Notes: generated from the letters alone by a model not told the origin. Shown: positions 31,886 through 45,572, counted from the stretch's first letter. The stretch: 64,000 bases of DNA from Sepiola atlantica (GCA_963556195.1 OY744523.1:74534945-74598944), one strand, 5' to 3'. Numbers and translations are program-made.

Positions 31886-33216
31886 TTTGTGAAATTCTTG
31901 AATACCAGTCTGTATCGAAACAAGCCCACGGAAATGTGTTCCACAAGTTGAAAGTTCTTGGAAAGAAACTCTGTCTATGGAAGTTGTTCTTTGATTTAAA
32001 GTACATATAAAAAGGAAGGAGAGTTTTTTACATTGTTCTTGTCTTGCGAGAAAGTTTTACGGACGAATGAACCAAATATTGAAGGACCGTCAAGCACCTA
32101 CCATGGAAATACCGATACAGGCAAAGACTAATAATGTCTCTTCCGTGAGAAAGAGGCTGTGGGGAAGGAAGAGATAATATTCCACTAGATTGTGAAGTCA
32201 ATTTTGTTACTCTATTGAGGAAGGGAAGAGTGCTCTGAGCGGCAGCTCCACATGTGTGACAGAGGTTGTATTATACTCTTATACAGGTGTAGGATTACAT
32301 CAGCAATTAGATCCTTCGTGGTAGAATGAATCAGCCATTTTATCAGCGACCTGAGCAACATATTTTCTTTAAGTTTTACATTTCAGGTCTGGGGTAAAAA
32401 TAAGTCGAAAACTAAGTATCAAAGTATAAAAAACGTTGTCCCCAAAAGAGAGCAATTCATTCCAAAAGATGTAAAATGAGGATAACCGATTCCACAGGCC
32501 GCAACGGTATCTATTAACTCAACCACGCACCCACTAGTCTTTCGTTGTTGTATCATACGATAGTGACTTTATTTCAAGATATCAGGCATGATTTCATTCA
32601 GGTGTCGTTTTTAATTGCAACATTTACTATCATGAGCCTATCATAAAGTTAAGGATTGCCAATTAATAGCCTTTTGTTTTATTCGTTTCTTTAGAAAAGA
32701 GATCACGCAGCGGATCATAAATTCGGGTTTTAATACGACCACGTATTTCTCACGAGATCAGCGTAACGAATTAATATCGGTCACTAGAACTAAAGGTATA
32801 GTAAGCTGATACTTGCCAAAATAATCATAAAATTTGTTCAACTGATGCAAAGAAAAATGAGTGTAGATAAAGAGTTGGTGGCTTATATAGTTGGTATATG
32901 AGTGCGTGATAGTAAAAAAGAAAAAACGGTAATGAATGCAGAAGTATCAAACGTAAGTGGTATTAAAAATTCGCTACGTTGATGCAAGCGATAATCATGC
33001 GCTGACTTCATTTACCAGTTTTCTTGAGGAATATCGAACTTTAAAGAAACAGAAACTTGGTAATAAATTAAGTTTAAATAATGAATAATTTTTCTTTCAT
33101 ATCCACTTTAGTTAATTTGTACAAACCACGAGTCATTGTTGAATGTTTCATTAAAAATTTATTTAAAAGAAAACATTGTTAACATTGACTAAATATGCCT
33201 TATTTACTTATATTAA
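31886..33216. other. No gene recognised
   Basis: Sequence of mixed composition between the two direct repeats. It could be the interior of an element bounded by them, but I see no coding homology. Confidence 0.3.
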
Positions 33217-33315
33217 TGAGTCATCAGTTACCAAGGTCAAAAGCTACTCGGGCTGAAGGGTTAATAAGATTGCCAGTTGGATGGTGAACAATATTATGAG
33301 AAAATTATAAAACGA
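33217..33315 (+). repeat. Dispersed repeat, copy B
   Basis: Diverged direct copy of 31785-31885. Confidence 0.55.
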
Positions 33316-33879
33316 TGAACGGTATGGACAAAATGTGATTACTTATGAGGAAGACAAGGGTAAGTATTTGTTGATGTTGTACATGAAGACGATCATGTTG
33401 TAGTCAACAGGGAAGCAGTATCGTATTAATGTGTTCAATTAAGGGGGATGTGGCTATCATAATAGTACTGTTACCTGGTTTCTGCATAAGGGGAATTATG
33501 CTGCGAAGGAAGTCATAATGCTGTTATAGGCTGATGACAAGTATGATAAGAACATGTCCGCCATCAGACAGCATACCTCTGCTTGACAACGTAAGTATAA
33601 GACAAATTATTATTTGGGCATTCCTTCTTTATATTGTATGAAGTATTTGCCAATTTATTCAATGGAAATGTTGACAACTCAAAACTTGGTTGTTGCTCTA
33701 TAAAGGACATCAGATCCATGCATTAAATTTAGAAAAATCGGAAGTTGAAATTACGTCAACATTTGAACAGTGGCCGAACTTTGCGAGGTCAAGTTCATAT
33801 CCGATGCGGGACTTCATCGGTACAATATGGACCAAATAGCGAGTCTCTACGATTCACAGAACCGATGTTATCGCTAAAA

Positions 33880-34075
33880 GTTTGACTCACACATTTTCCG
33901 TGACCTTGACAATGACCTTTAACCTAGATGTCTTAAAATTAAATCCGTTCTATGTTAGACCATTACCGATATTTTGGCCAAGTTTAGTGACGATTGGTCA
34001 AGTGATGTGGATGCTAGGCTTTACACAGAAGAGCAAACATAGTGACAAACATAATCGATCGAAAATATAATCACC
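33880..34075 (+). repeat. Probable dispersed repeat (TGACCTTGAC type)
   Basis: Starts with ttccgtgaccttgacaatgacctttaac-type wording, followed by 'ccgatattttggccaagt' and 'gtgacgattggtcaa'. Such sequences are frequent dispersed repeats in molluscs as I recall them. A 62-residue frame across it is not a gene. Confidence 0.35.
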
Positions 34076-34944
34076 GTGTTGGCTAGGAAACAATTAGACA
34101 ATCGTTTCTCGCTTTTCAATCCATTTACCGGAGAAATCCATAATCATAGCAGTTCTGTAATAGAGGAATTTCATTTGTGACTGCAAATTTACTAAAGTGG
34201 AACTATTTTCCTTTATTTAAAACTTTTATTCCGTGTGTTTATCTACAGACTGCGTATGACTTTCCAAGAATATTATATTTACTACATCAATATGTTCGCT
34301 GTATAATTACTTAACACGCTTACTTAACTTTTTAATATAAATTATTTTCGGATGTGAAAGTTTATGCAAAAATTCAATCAAAGAATAAACATTTGGAAAA
34401 ACTGGAATAACATATTTTCAAAGTTATTCTAATTGCTTTTGCTTTCAGATGTTTGAATTTATAAAAAGGTAAAACACTTTGACGATTATGAAAACCGATC
34501 AAATAATGAATTTAGAAAATGAAAATCAAATACAACATCGTTACGGTAAACAAGGATAAAAATAATTCGCGAAAATCATTTCACTAATACAAATCTTGCT
34601 TTTATCATCAAATGTTTTGCGTTATTCGTCATGGGAAGATTATTTTAATTTTATTAATTTGCTTAAATAAAGTCTAAAAGCAAAGACCATGTTGTAAGGT
34701 TTTGTTATGATGTATAGAAACTTACTTCCGCCCAAAACGTCCACCTGTCAGTAAAGGAGAAATCGACTCTGAAACTTCTTGGTCTTTTTCTCTCATCAAA
34801 TCTTTCTTGCAGTTCATAAATAAGATCCATTGCTCTTTCTGCTTCTCGTAAATCGGTTCTCTCTATCGCTCTAAACATTTTCACACACCTAACGCTATTC
34901 TCTATATGTACAAATCAACAATCAGACCATGTATGTAGTACTGT

Positions 34945-35358
34945 TGTCATATTTTGGCTGGTGAATCTCTGTCCCATTTGAGGGTTCTTGATAAGGCGTA
35001 GAAACGTATCTGTAATTTGATTGGCTCTACCCTTTCGTCTTCTCCACAGCTCCCTCTCTCACAGACGTGATGTTGCTTGTCTCAGACTTTTCTATAAATA
35101 CAATTATGGCATGTGTTCTTCAAATTATGTCATCTATTCCCCGCTTCTTTTGTTCAAACTCGTTTGACTCGTTGGTCTAGTGGTCTCCATCAAATCGCTG
35201 TTTTACTACCTCATTGTAATAAATCTTCCTATTCCAGTGGCTTATTTTCAAGAACCGTAGATTTGCGGAACTCTCTTCCTGCTGACTGTTTCCCTCCTAC
35301 CTATAATCTTGGTCTTTTCAAGACTAAGGTCAATAGATATCTTCTGTTATTGCGATAA
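34945..35358 (+). pseudogene. LINE reverse transcriptase C-terminus
   Basis: A frame with stops gives HILAGESLSHLRVLDKA, KRICNLIGSTLSSSP and LSHRRDVACLRLFYKYNYG. A shifted frame (35113-35358) gives GLFSRTVDLRNSLPADCFPP, then YNLGLFKTKVNRYLL and a stop. This is the well-known end of a non-LTR retrotransposon pol: 'HRR.VA.L.LFY', then 'F..R...LWNSLP...F', then 'FK..V...L'. It is 5'-truncated with one frameshift near 35150. Clade not assigned with certainty. Confidence 0.8.
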
Positions 35359-35674
35359 TCATCTTTCATTCTTGTTAGCTCCTTAGATCAAGTAGTTTCA
35401 TACCTTGTCTGGAGCGATTTCCATTAAAAAAACTGATAATGATACAATGTATTATCACAAACTACGGGGGCTATCCGGCGTTGCCAGTGTATTATATACA
35501 ACTAATACCAGTGGTAAAACATTATCCAATTGAAAAAAGTAACGGGGAATTCATCATTTAATATATCTTAAGTGTTAAGTTACTTTTTGAACACACCTTT
35601 TTTGAATACAAAATAAACGTTAAATCATTATCCTTGTACTTTGTCTCCCATTGACTTATCCTCTCTTGAGTTGA

Positions 35675-35800
35675 CATGACTGGGAGATGGCAGTCGCGAA
35701 GTAGATAACGATGCGTACTGAAAACCTGGGTGTTCAAATTTCGAATCTAGTCGGTTCAATAGCACCTCTTTATAGATGTTGGCTATCTTAACGTTGTTCT
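35675..35800 (+). repeat. Possible tRNA-derived SINE relic
   Basis: Contains gatggcagtcgcgaagtaga (A-box-like) and, about 45 bases later, tgttcaaatttcgaatct (B-box-like, GTTCRA core). The order and spacing suit a tRNA-derived SINE head, but the match is weak. Confidence 0.3.
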
Positions 35801-36239
35801 TCCTCTAAGTACTCGATTCTAAAAAGAATTGGAGAAACCTAACAAAAGAACAGATTCCTGTTGGTCAAAAAAGTCGTACCATATGCGTTTATACGAATTG
35901 TTTCAGTTTACATGGCCGTGTGATGCAACTGTGGACTTCTCAAGAAGTTATGAAGTTAACAAAATACCCCAAATTTACTAAATACTTAATTTATTGAAAA
36001 AAGACATAGCATTGAGATATTACAGACATCAGCTTTGGTTGTGACATAAGGTCGATTTTATGTTTGAATACCCATCTCGCCTGGACGAGATGAAATAACA
36101 GTTGCTTTTCTTGTCATGAATTTCACTTTTTATGACTATAGAAACTGCATTTGTAATCTGGCCCGGAGAGACGGCAGTACTATAAAAATTCACGATTATT
36201 ATCGGGTAGTATCTTTTCTGTCTTAAAGATGACCCCGGC

Positions 36240-36700
36240 CTCAGGCACTAATTCCATCTCTCGGAGTCGAGTCGGCGAAGGGTTTGTTACCTTTCAGGGC
36301 GGATAGGTTTATTGCTTGTTTGCGTTATCCACATTCGTGAGGGAACACCGATAGGATTGACTATGCTATTTTACAGCAGTCGATCTATGTAATGACAATG
36401 TGCACAGTTGCGTAGAGGCAGATAAATATATCCTCCCAGGCATAATATCCTCCTTTGTATGTAGCGAAGTAATTATCCCCTTCGTCTCTTTCTGATAAGT
36501 TACTTGAATCTGTGCCGGCGGACTACACTGGAATGCCTTGTGAAGGAGTTGAATTTTCTACCCCATTAATATAATAATTTTTTTTACTATATCCCGCGTG
36601 GGAAATTATCCGGCCTGGTTGGTGTCTGTTCATTTTCAGGAGGTTATACTTATAGGCATTTCTCTCTATTCAAAACTGACCTTATTTTAAGCTTTATTTT
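36240..36700. other. GC-richer stretch, unknown repeat
   Basis: Higher GC than its flanks with no frame. 'tatccggc' also occurs near 35470, hinting at a shared dispersed repeat. Function unknown. Confidence 0.25.
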
Positions 36701-36781
36701 GTATCACATCCAATCCTTGTAGAGAAGCAGGTAAATATATCTCCCCCTATCTCTCCATCTACCCGCTTCTCACTGTGTTCC

Positions 36782-36783
36782 TA

Positions 36784-36814
<31 letters not shown>

Positions 36815-36830
36815 ACCCCTATATATTCTT
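36782..36830. repeat. (CT)n-rich microsatellite
   Basis: CT-rich run of roughly 35-50 bases within a longer pyrimidine-rich stretch up to 36960. Confidence 0.85.
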
Positions 36831-36999
36831 GTGCATATCTGTCTGTTCTCATCTCTCTTGACCATTATCTTTCTGTCCTTATCTTACTGCCTCTCTCTTT
36901 GCTCCCCTCTTTCTCTGTCTCCGTCCATCTCTATCAGTCCAAATCTCCCGCTGTCTCTCATTCATGTGCACACTTTGAAAACTGTTTCAATATAACAAA

Positions 37000-38227
37000 A
37001 AAAAAGAAAGAAAGATAAAGAAAAAGCAAGCAAGAAAGAACAACATAAGACAACAAAGGAATAATAATTAATATAAGACACATGTACTCGTAATGCAACC
37101 GGCTTTCTGACTTCATTTTAGAACATTTTCCAATATTGTTAACAAGCATTTTAAGTGATGGTGTAAGAAAATTTTTTTCTCTTGAATGTAAAAAACATTT
37201 TACTAACACCCGGTGACTAATTTGGTCCCCGATCACTCTAAATGAATGAATATTACAATAATTTACCTGTTTGAAGAAGAAGAATATGTTAGGTTTGTGG
37301 ACATAGCTTAAGTTATTCTTTAGTTTTAGACACGTACACCTTTTATACAATAGATAAAAGATATGCAATACTGATTATAGTTTGTCATATATGTTAGTTT
37401 ATGCCGTATTCTATTCAATCTAGAGCAATGTGTGTATCAAGTTAGTTGTAGATAAATGCATTGTTGAATAATTACGAAAACACGCCCACAGACACAGAAA
37501 AGCTCGGTTCACTGTCGTAGTTTAAGCCATTGTCATTTTAGTAGATTAAGCGTCTTCGTTATAGAAGAGTAGTTGCCGGATTGTTCGATGAATACTTCTC
37601 GGTGACTCAAGCGCAAAGATAAAAATACGTGTATCTGAGTCTAGATTATTTGCTAGAGATTATTTGCTAGAGATTAGTGATTGTCAATCTAGATAATCAG
37701 ATTGATTAGAAACGAGGATGTCGCCGGATTATATAAAGATAAATCACACTTGTGATGACCCGGATAATGGACATTTCCGGTGAACAGTTTCCTGCCACGT
37801 TTACAAAACGTGTTATTAAACCGAAGTTTGTTATTTGTTTTCTTAAATGTGCATTTGACTTGCTGATGCCTAACAGGTGCGAAGAAGATGTAGGAAGAAA
37901 TAACAAATAGGTCAAGGTGAAGATAAAAGAGATCCCTAGAGCAGAAAGGCAATAAACGAAAAAGAAAGTGTAAACTGAATAAAGAGATTAAGGAAAGTTG
38001 AGGAAAAAAGATAACAAGATACTAAAAAAACTGGAACAATACTTTTACTTATGTAAGATTCTATAATTATTTTCATACCTACGTTATCACCTTTCGCTTA
38101 CTACAAAAATGCGATCGTTCAATAAGCAAATATAATTATCTGATGGCGCTAAGGTGAATAATTCCGACTCTATCCATTTAAAATTAATTCTAACATCAGA
38201 TAATGTCGTTCCGTCAACGAAAACAGT
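37000..38227. other. AT-rich DNA, no gene seen
   Basis: Starts with an A/G-rich run (36997-37045). Contains frames on the - strand at 36958-37368 and 37689-37952 that I regard as chance. No RNA gene or element recognised before the satellite. Confidence 0.45.
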
Positions 38228-40712
38228 ACAATTTAAAATAAATACATTAAAAAAAGTGACAATCATTTTATTTATTTGAAGTAAATTTAGCTAATAATTA
38301 TTTTTACGGTATGATAGCAGATCATAATTGTTGCTATCAAAAGAAATAAATTGTTACAATTTAAAATAAATACATCACAAAAAGTGACAATCATTTTATT
38401 AATTTGAAGGAAATTTAGAAAATAATTATTTTTACGGTAAGATAGCAGATCATAATTGTTGCTATCAAAAGAAATAAATTGTTACAATTTTAAATAAATG
38501 AATCACAAAAAGTGACAATCATTTTATTTATTTGAAGGAAATTTAGCTAATAATTATTTTTACGGTAAGATAGCAGATCATAATTGTTGCTATCAAAAGA
38601 AATAAATTGTTACAATTTAAAATAAATACATCACAAAAAGTGACAATCATTTTATTAATTTGAAGGAAATTTAGCTAATAATTATTTTACGGTAAGATAG
38701 CAGATCATAATTGTTGCTATCAAAAGAAATAAATTGTTACAATTTAAAATAAATACATCACAAAAAGTGACAATCATTTTATTAATTTGAAGGAAATTTA
38801 GCTAATAATTATTTTTACGGTAAGATAGCAGATCATAATTGTTGCTATCAAAAGAAATAAATTGTTACAATTTAAAATAAATACATCACAAAAAGTGACA
38901 ATCATTTTATTAATTTGAAGGAAATTTAGCTAATAATTATTTTACGGTAAGATAGCAGATCATAATTGTTGCTATCAAAAGAAATAAATTGTTACAATTT
39001 AAAATAAATATATCACAAAAAGTGACAATCATTTTATTAATTTGAAGGAAATTTAGCTAATAATTATTTTTACGGTAAGATAGCAGATCATAATTGTTGC
39101 TATCAAAAGAAATAAATTGTTACAATTTAAAATCAATACATCACAAAAAGTGACAATCATTTTATTTATTTGAAGGAAATTTAGCTAATTTTTATTTTTA
39201 CGGTATGATAGCAGATCATAATTGTTGATATCAAAAGAAATAAATTGTTACAATTTAAAATAAATACATCACAAAAAGTGACAATCATTTTTATTTATTT
39301 GAAGGAAATTTAGCTAATAATTATTTTACGGTAAGATAGCAGATGATAATTGTTGCTATCAAAAGATATAAATTGTTACAATTTAAAATCATTACATCAA
39401 AAAAAGTGACAAACATTTTATTTATTTAAGGAAATTTAGCTAATAATTATTTTTACGGTAAGATAGCAGATCATAATTGTTGCTATCAAAATAAATAAAT
39501 TGTTACAATTTTAAATAAATACATTACAAAAAGTGACAATCATTTTATTTATTTAAGGAAATTTAGCTAATAATTATTTTTACGGTAAGATAGCAGATCA
39601 TAATTGTTGCTATCAAAAGAAATAAATTGTTACAATTAAAAATAAATACATCACACAAAGTGACAGTCATTTTATTTATTTGAAGGAAATTTAGCTAATA
39701 ATTATTTTGACGGTAAGATAGCAGATCATAATAGTGGCTATCAAAAGAAATACATTGTTACAATTAAAAATAAATACATCACAAAAAGTGACAATCATTT
39801 TTATTTATTTGAAGGAAATTTAGCTAATAATTATTTTTACGGTAAGATAGCAGATCATAATTGTTGCTATCAAAAGAAATAAATTGTTACAATTTAAAAT
39901 AAATACATCACAAAAAGTGACAATAATTTTATTTATTTGAAGGAAATTTAGCTAATAATTATTTTTACGGTAAGATAGCAGATCATAATTGTTGCTATCA
40001 AAAGAAATAAATTGTTACAATTTAAAATAAATACATCTCACAAAGTGACAATCATTTTATTTATTTGAAGGAAATTTAGCTAATAATTATTTTTACGGTA
40101 AGATAGCAGATCATAATTGTTGCTATCAAAAGAAATACATTGTTACAATTTAAAATAAATACATTAAAAAAAGTGACAATAATTTTATTTATTTGAAGGA
40201 AATTTAGCTAATAATTATTTTTACGGTAAGATAGCAGATCATAATTGTTGCTATCAAAAGAAATCAATTGTTACAATTTAAAATAAATACATCACAAAAA
40301 GTGACATTTATTTTATTTATTTGAAGGAAATTGAGCTAATAATTCTTTTTACGGTAAGATAGCAGATCATAATTGTTGCTATCAAAAGAAATAAATTGTT
40401 ACAATTTTAAATAAATACATCACAAAAAGTGACAATCATTTTATTTATTTGAAGGAAATTTAGCTAATAATAATTTTTACGGAAAGATAGCAGATCATAA
40501 TTGTTGCTATCAAAAGAAATAAATTGTTACAATTTAAAATAAATACATCACAAAAAGTGACAATCATTTTATTTATTTGAAGGAAATTTAGCTAATAATT
40601 ATTTTTACGGTAAGGTAGCAGATCATAATTGTAGCTATCAAAAGAAATAAATTGTTACAATTTAAAATAAATACATCACAAAAAGTGACAATCATTTTAT
40701 TTATTTGAAGGA

Positions 40713-41668
40713 AATGTAGCAAATAATTATTTTCACGGTAAGATAGCAGATCATAATTGTGGCTATCAAAAGAAATAAATTGTTACAATTTAAAATGAAT
40801 ACATCACAAAAAGTGACAATCATTTTATTTATTTTTAGGAAATTTAGCTAATAATTATTTTTACAGTAAGATAGCAGATAATAATTGTTGCTATCAAAAG
40901 AAATAAATTGTTACAATTTAAATAAATACAATAGAAAATGTGACAATCATTTTATTTATTTGAAGGAAATTTAGCTAATAATTATTTTACGGTAAGATAG
41001 CAGATTATAATTGTTGCTATCAAAAGAAATAAATTGTTACAATTTAAAATAAATACATCACAAAAAGTGACAATTATTTTATTTATTTGAAGGAAATTTA
41101 GCTAATAATTATTTTTACGGTAAGATAGCAGATCATAATTGTGGCTATCAAAAGAAATAAATTGTTACAATTTTAAATAAATACATCCCAAAAAGTGACA
41201 ATCATTTTATTTATTTTAAGGAAATTTAGCTAATAATTATTTTTACAGTAAGATAGCAGATCATAATTGTTGCTATCAAAAGAAATAAATTGTGACAATT
41301 TAAATAAATACAATACAAAATGTGACAATCATTTTATTTATTTTAAGGAAATTTAGCTAATAATCATTTTTACGGTAAGATAGCAGATCATAATTGTTGC
41401 TATCAAAAGAAATAAATTGTTACAATTTAAAATAAATACATCACAAAAAGTGACAATTATTTTATTTATTTGAAGGAAATTTAGCTAATAATTATTTTTA
41501 CGGTAAGATGGCAGATCATAATTGTTGCTATCAAAAGAAATAAATTGTTACAATTTAAAATAAATACATCACAAAAAGTGACATTTATTTTATTTATTTG
41601 AAGTAAATTTAGCTAATAATTATTTTTACGGTAAGACAGCGAATAATAATTGTTGCTATCAAAAGAAA
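40713..41668. repeat. Duplicated satellite block, copy 1
   Basis: Carries a series of private variants (aatgtagcaaa at 40713, aaatgaatac, ttttaggaaa, tacaatagaaaatg, gacagcgaataat at 41635) that recur in the same order at 43401-44356. Matched positions are exactly 2,688 bases apart, that is 21 units of 128. Confidence 0.85.
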
Positions 41669-41989
41669 TCAATTGTTACAATTTAAAATAAATACATCTC
41701 ACAAAGTGACAATCATTTTATTTATTTGAAGGAAATTTAGCTAATAATTATTTTTACGGTAAGATAGCAGATCATAATTGTTGCTATCAAAAGAAATAAA
41801 TTGTTACAATTTAAAATAAATACATCACAAAAAGTGACAATCATTTTATTTATTTGAAGGAAATTTAGCTAATAATTATTTTTACGGAAAGATAGCAGAT
41901 CATAATTTTTGCTATCAAAAGAAATAAATTGTTACAATTTTAAATAAATACATCACAAAAAGTGACAATCATTTTTATTTATTTGAAGG

Positions 41990-42390
41990 AAATTTAGGTA
42001 ATTATTTTTTTACGGTAAGATAGCAGATCATAATTGTTGCTATCAAAAGAAATAAATTGTTACAATTAAAAATAAATACATCACAAAAAGTGACAATCAT
42101 TTCATTTATTTGAATGAAATTTAGCATATAATTATTTTTACGGTAAGATAGCAGATAATAATTGTTGCTATCAAAAGAAATAAATTGTTACAATTTAAAA
42201 TAAATACATCACAAAAAGTGACAATCATTTTTATTAATTTGAAGGAAATTTAGCTAATAATTATTTTTACGGTAAGATAGCAGATCATAATTGTTGCTAT
42301 CAAAAGAAATAAATTGTTACAATTTTAAATAAATACATCACACAAAGTTACAGTCATTTTATTTATTTGAAGGAAATTTAGCTAATAATT
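41990..42390. repeat. Five-unit satellite duplication, copy 1
   Basis: Private variants taggtaattatttttttacgg (41995), gaatgaaatttagcatat (42112) and cacacaaagttacagtc (42340) recur about 640 bases later, that is five units, at 42630-43030. The last variant also recurs near 43242 and 44645. Confidence 0.8.
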
Positions 42391-43400
42391 ATTTTTACGG
42401 TAAGATAGCAGATCATAATTGTTGCTATCAAAAGAAATAAATTGTTACAATTTAAAATAAATACATCACAAAAAGTGACAATCATTTTATTTATTTGAAG
42501 GAAATTTAGCTAATAATTATTTTTACGGAAAGATAGCAGATCATAATTTTTGCTATCAAAAGAAATAAATTGTTACAATTTAAAATAAATACATCACAAA
42601 AAGTGACAATCATTTTTATTTATTTGAAGGAAATTTAGGTAATTATTTTTTTACGGTAAGATAGCAGATCATAATTGTTGCTATCAAAAGAAATAAATTG
42701 TTACAATTAAAAATAAATACATCACAAAAAGTGACAATCATTTCATTTATTTGAATGAAATTTAGCATATAATTATTTTTACGGTAAGATAGCAGATAAT
42801 AATTGTTGCTATCAAAAGAAATAAATTGTTACAATTTAAAATAAATACATCACAAAAAGTGACAATCATTTTTATTAATTTGAAGGAAATTTAGCTAATA
42901 ATTATTTTTACGGTAAGATAGCAGATCATAATTGTTGCTATCAAAAGAAATAAATTGTTACAATTTTAAATAAATACATCACACAAAGTTACAGTCATTT
43001 TATTTATTTGAAGGAAATTTAGCTAATAATTATTTTTACGGTAAGATAGCAGATAATAATTGTTGCTATCAAAAGAAATAAATTGTTACAATTTAAAATA
43101 AATACATCACAAAAAGTGACAATAATTTTTATTAATTTGAAGGAAATTTAGCTAATAATTATTTTTACGGTAAGATAGCAGATCATAATTGTTGCTATCA
43201 AAAGAAATAAATTGTTACAATTTTAAATAAATACATCACACAAAGTTACAGTCATTTTATTTATTTGAAGGAAATTTAGCTAATAATTATTTTTACGGTA
43301 AGATAGCAGATCATAATTGTTGCTATCAAAAGAAATAAATTGTTACAATTTAAAATAAATACATCACAAAAAGTGACAATCATTTTATTTATTTGAAGGA

Positions 43401-44356
43401 AATGTAGCAAATAATTATTTTCACGGTAAGATAGCAGATCATAATTGTGGCTATCAAAAGAAATAAATTGTTACAATTTAAAATGAATACATCACAAAAA
43501 GTGACAATCATTTTATTTATTTTTAGGAAATTTAGCTAATAATTATTTTTACAGTAAGATAGCAGATAATAATTGTTGCTATCAAAAGAAATAAATTGTT
43601 ACAATTTAAATAAATACAATAGAAAATGTGACAATCATTTTATTTATTTGAAGGAAATTTAGCTAATAATTATTTTACGGTAAGATAGCAGATCATAATT
43701 GTTGCTATCAAAAGAAATAAATTGTTACAATTTAAAATAAATACATCACAAAAAGTGACAATTATTTTATTTATTTGAAGGAAATTTAGCTAATAATTAT
43801 TTTTACGGTAAGATAGCAGATCATAATTGTGGCTATCAAAAGAAATAAATTGTTACAATTTTAAATAAATACATCCCAAAAAGTGACAATCATTTTATTT
43901 ATTTTAAGGAAATTTAGCTAATAATTATTTTTACAGTAAGATAGCAGATCATAATTGTTGCTATCAAAAGAAATAAATTGTGACAATTTAAATAAATACA
44001 ATACAAAATGTGACAATCATTTTATTTATTTGAAGGAAATTTAGCTAATAATCATTTTTACGGTAAGATAGCAGATCATAAGTGTTGCTATCAAAAGAAA
44101 TAAATTGTTACAATTTAAAATAAATACATCACAAAAAGTGACAATTATTTTATTTATTTGAAGGAAATTTAGCTAATAATTATTTTTACGGTAATATAGC
44201 AGATCATAATTGTTGCTATCAAAAGAAATAAATTGTTACAATTTAAAATAAATACATCACAAAAAGTGACATTTATTTTATTTATTTGAAGTAAATTTAG
44301 CTAATAATTATTTTTACGGTAAGACAGCGAATAATAATTGTTGCTATCAAAAGAAA
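43401..44356. repeat. Duplicated satellite block, copy 2
   Basis: Second copy of the block at 40713-41668, offset 2,688 bases. The two diverge after about 44360 (acatcactaaaag against acatctcacaaag). Confidence 0.85.
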
Positions 44357-45024
44357 TAAATTGTTACAATTTAAAATAAATACATCACTAAAAGTGACAA
44401 TCATTTTATTTATTTGAAGGAAATTTAGCTAATAATTATATTTACGGTAAGATAGCAGATCATAATTGTTGCTATCAAAAGAAATAAATTGTTACAATTT
44501 AAAATAAATACATCACAAAAAGTGACAATCATTTTTATTAATTTGAAGGAAATTTAGCTAATAATTATTTTTACGGTAAGATAGCAGATCATAATTGTTG
44601 CTATCAAAAGAAATAAATTGTTACAATTTTAAATAAATACATCACACAAAGTTACAGTCATTTTATTTATTTGAAGGAAATTTAGCTAATAATTATTTTT
44701 ACGGTAAGATAGCAGATCATAATTGTTGCTATCAAAAGAAATAAATTGTTACAATTTAAAATAAATACATCACAAAAAGTGACAATCATTTTATTTATTT
44801 GAAGGAAATTTAGCTAATAATTATTTTGACGGTAAGATAGCAGATCATAATTGTGGCTATCAAAAGAAATAAATTGTTACAATTTAAAATAAATACATCA
44901 CACAAAGTGACAATCATTTTATTTATTTTAAGGAAATTTAGCTAATAATCATTTTTACGGTAAGATAGCAGATCATAATTGTTGCTATCAAAATAAATTA
45001 ATTGTTACAATTTCAAATAAATCA

Positions 45025-45227
45025 AGAAAGAAAAGACATATTCGTTTTATTTCTATAAGGAATCATTAGTTTGCAATTACAATACATTTTACGGAAGAAG
45101 AACGAGTCATTTTTCTTAATATTATTTATCCTGACAGACATTTATTACTTGAAAAAAATATCACTATTCATAGTAAATTATACAAATTGATGCAGACAGC
45201 ATCGTGGAATTTCTACAAGGTTCCGCT

Positions 45228-45230
<3 letters not shown>
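45025..45230. other. Satellite edge to TTA array
   Basis: AT-rich, no gene. It separates the satellite from the first TTA array. Confidence 0.5.
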
Positions 45231-45324
<94 letters not shown>

Positions 45325-45325
45325 T
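45231..45325. repeat. (ATT)n microsatellite
   Basis: About 31 ATT units with one AGT interruption. It is the tail of the - strand LINE 3' fragment that follows. Confidence 0.95.
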
Positions 45326-45572
45326 ATTCACTAGGAGTTATCACACTGGTCATCGTCAGTGATCGCCCACTGCAAACAACCTGTGGTATTCCTTGGAGTC
45401 TGAGTGACAACAAGTCTCCTCAGGCCTCCAGTATGCTCCACTTCTTTTCGTTTATCACCGCTGATGATCTTGCGGTATCGCAACAGCCACCTACCACCGA
45501 TTTTCCGTTGAAAAGGGCCATTGGTCCCCTCTTGGGCCCGAGTGGCAACAAGCCTCCCCAAGGTCCCAGAGC

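Larger units (their letters stand above)
38228..45024. repeat. 128-bp satellite array, about 53 copies
   Basis: Head-to-tail units of 127-129 bases. Successive positions of the agatcata anchor at the start are 38319, 38447, 38575, 38702 and 38830. The unit reads aataaatacatcacaaaaag, tgacaatcattttattta, tttgaaggaaatttagct, aataattatttttacggt, aagatagcagatcataat, tgttgctatcaaaagaaa, taaattgttacaattta. It contains two dyads: gatagca...tgctatc (7-bp arms, 12-base loop) and aaattgt-t-acaattt. There is only one common CpG per unit (tacggta). Most copies are within a few percent of one another, showing recent homogenisation. No frame or promoter is seen. The array ends in a diverging unit at about 45000-45024. 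Confidence 0.95.

Noticed and set aside
36958..37368. 136-residue - strand frame
   Set aside because: Driven by A/G-rich low complexity and AT-rich sequence. No motif.
38228..45024. CRISPR-like regular repeat spacing
   Set aside because: The whole 128-bp unit is repeated, with no unique spacers, in a eukaryotic context. It is a satellite.
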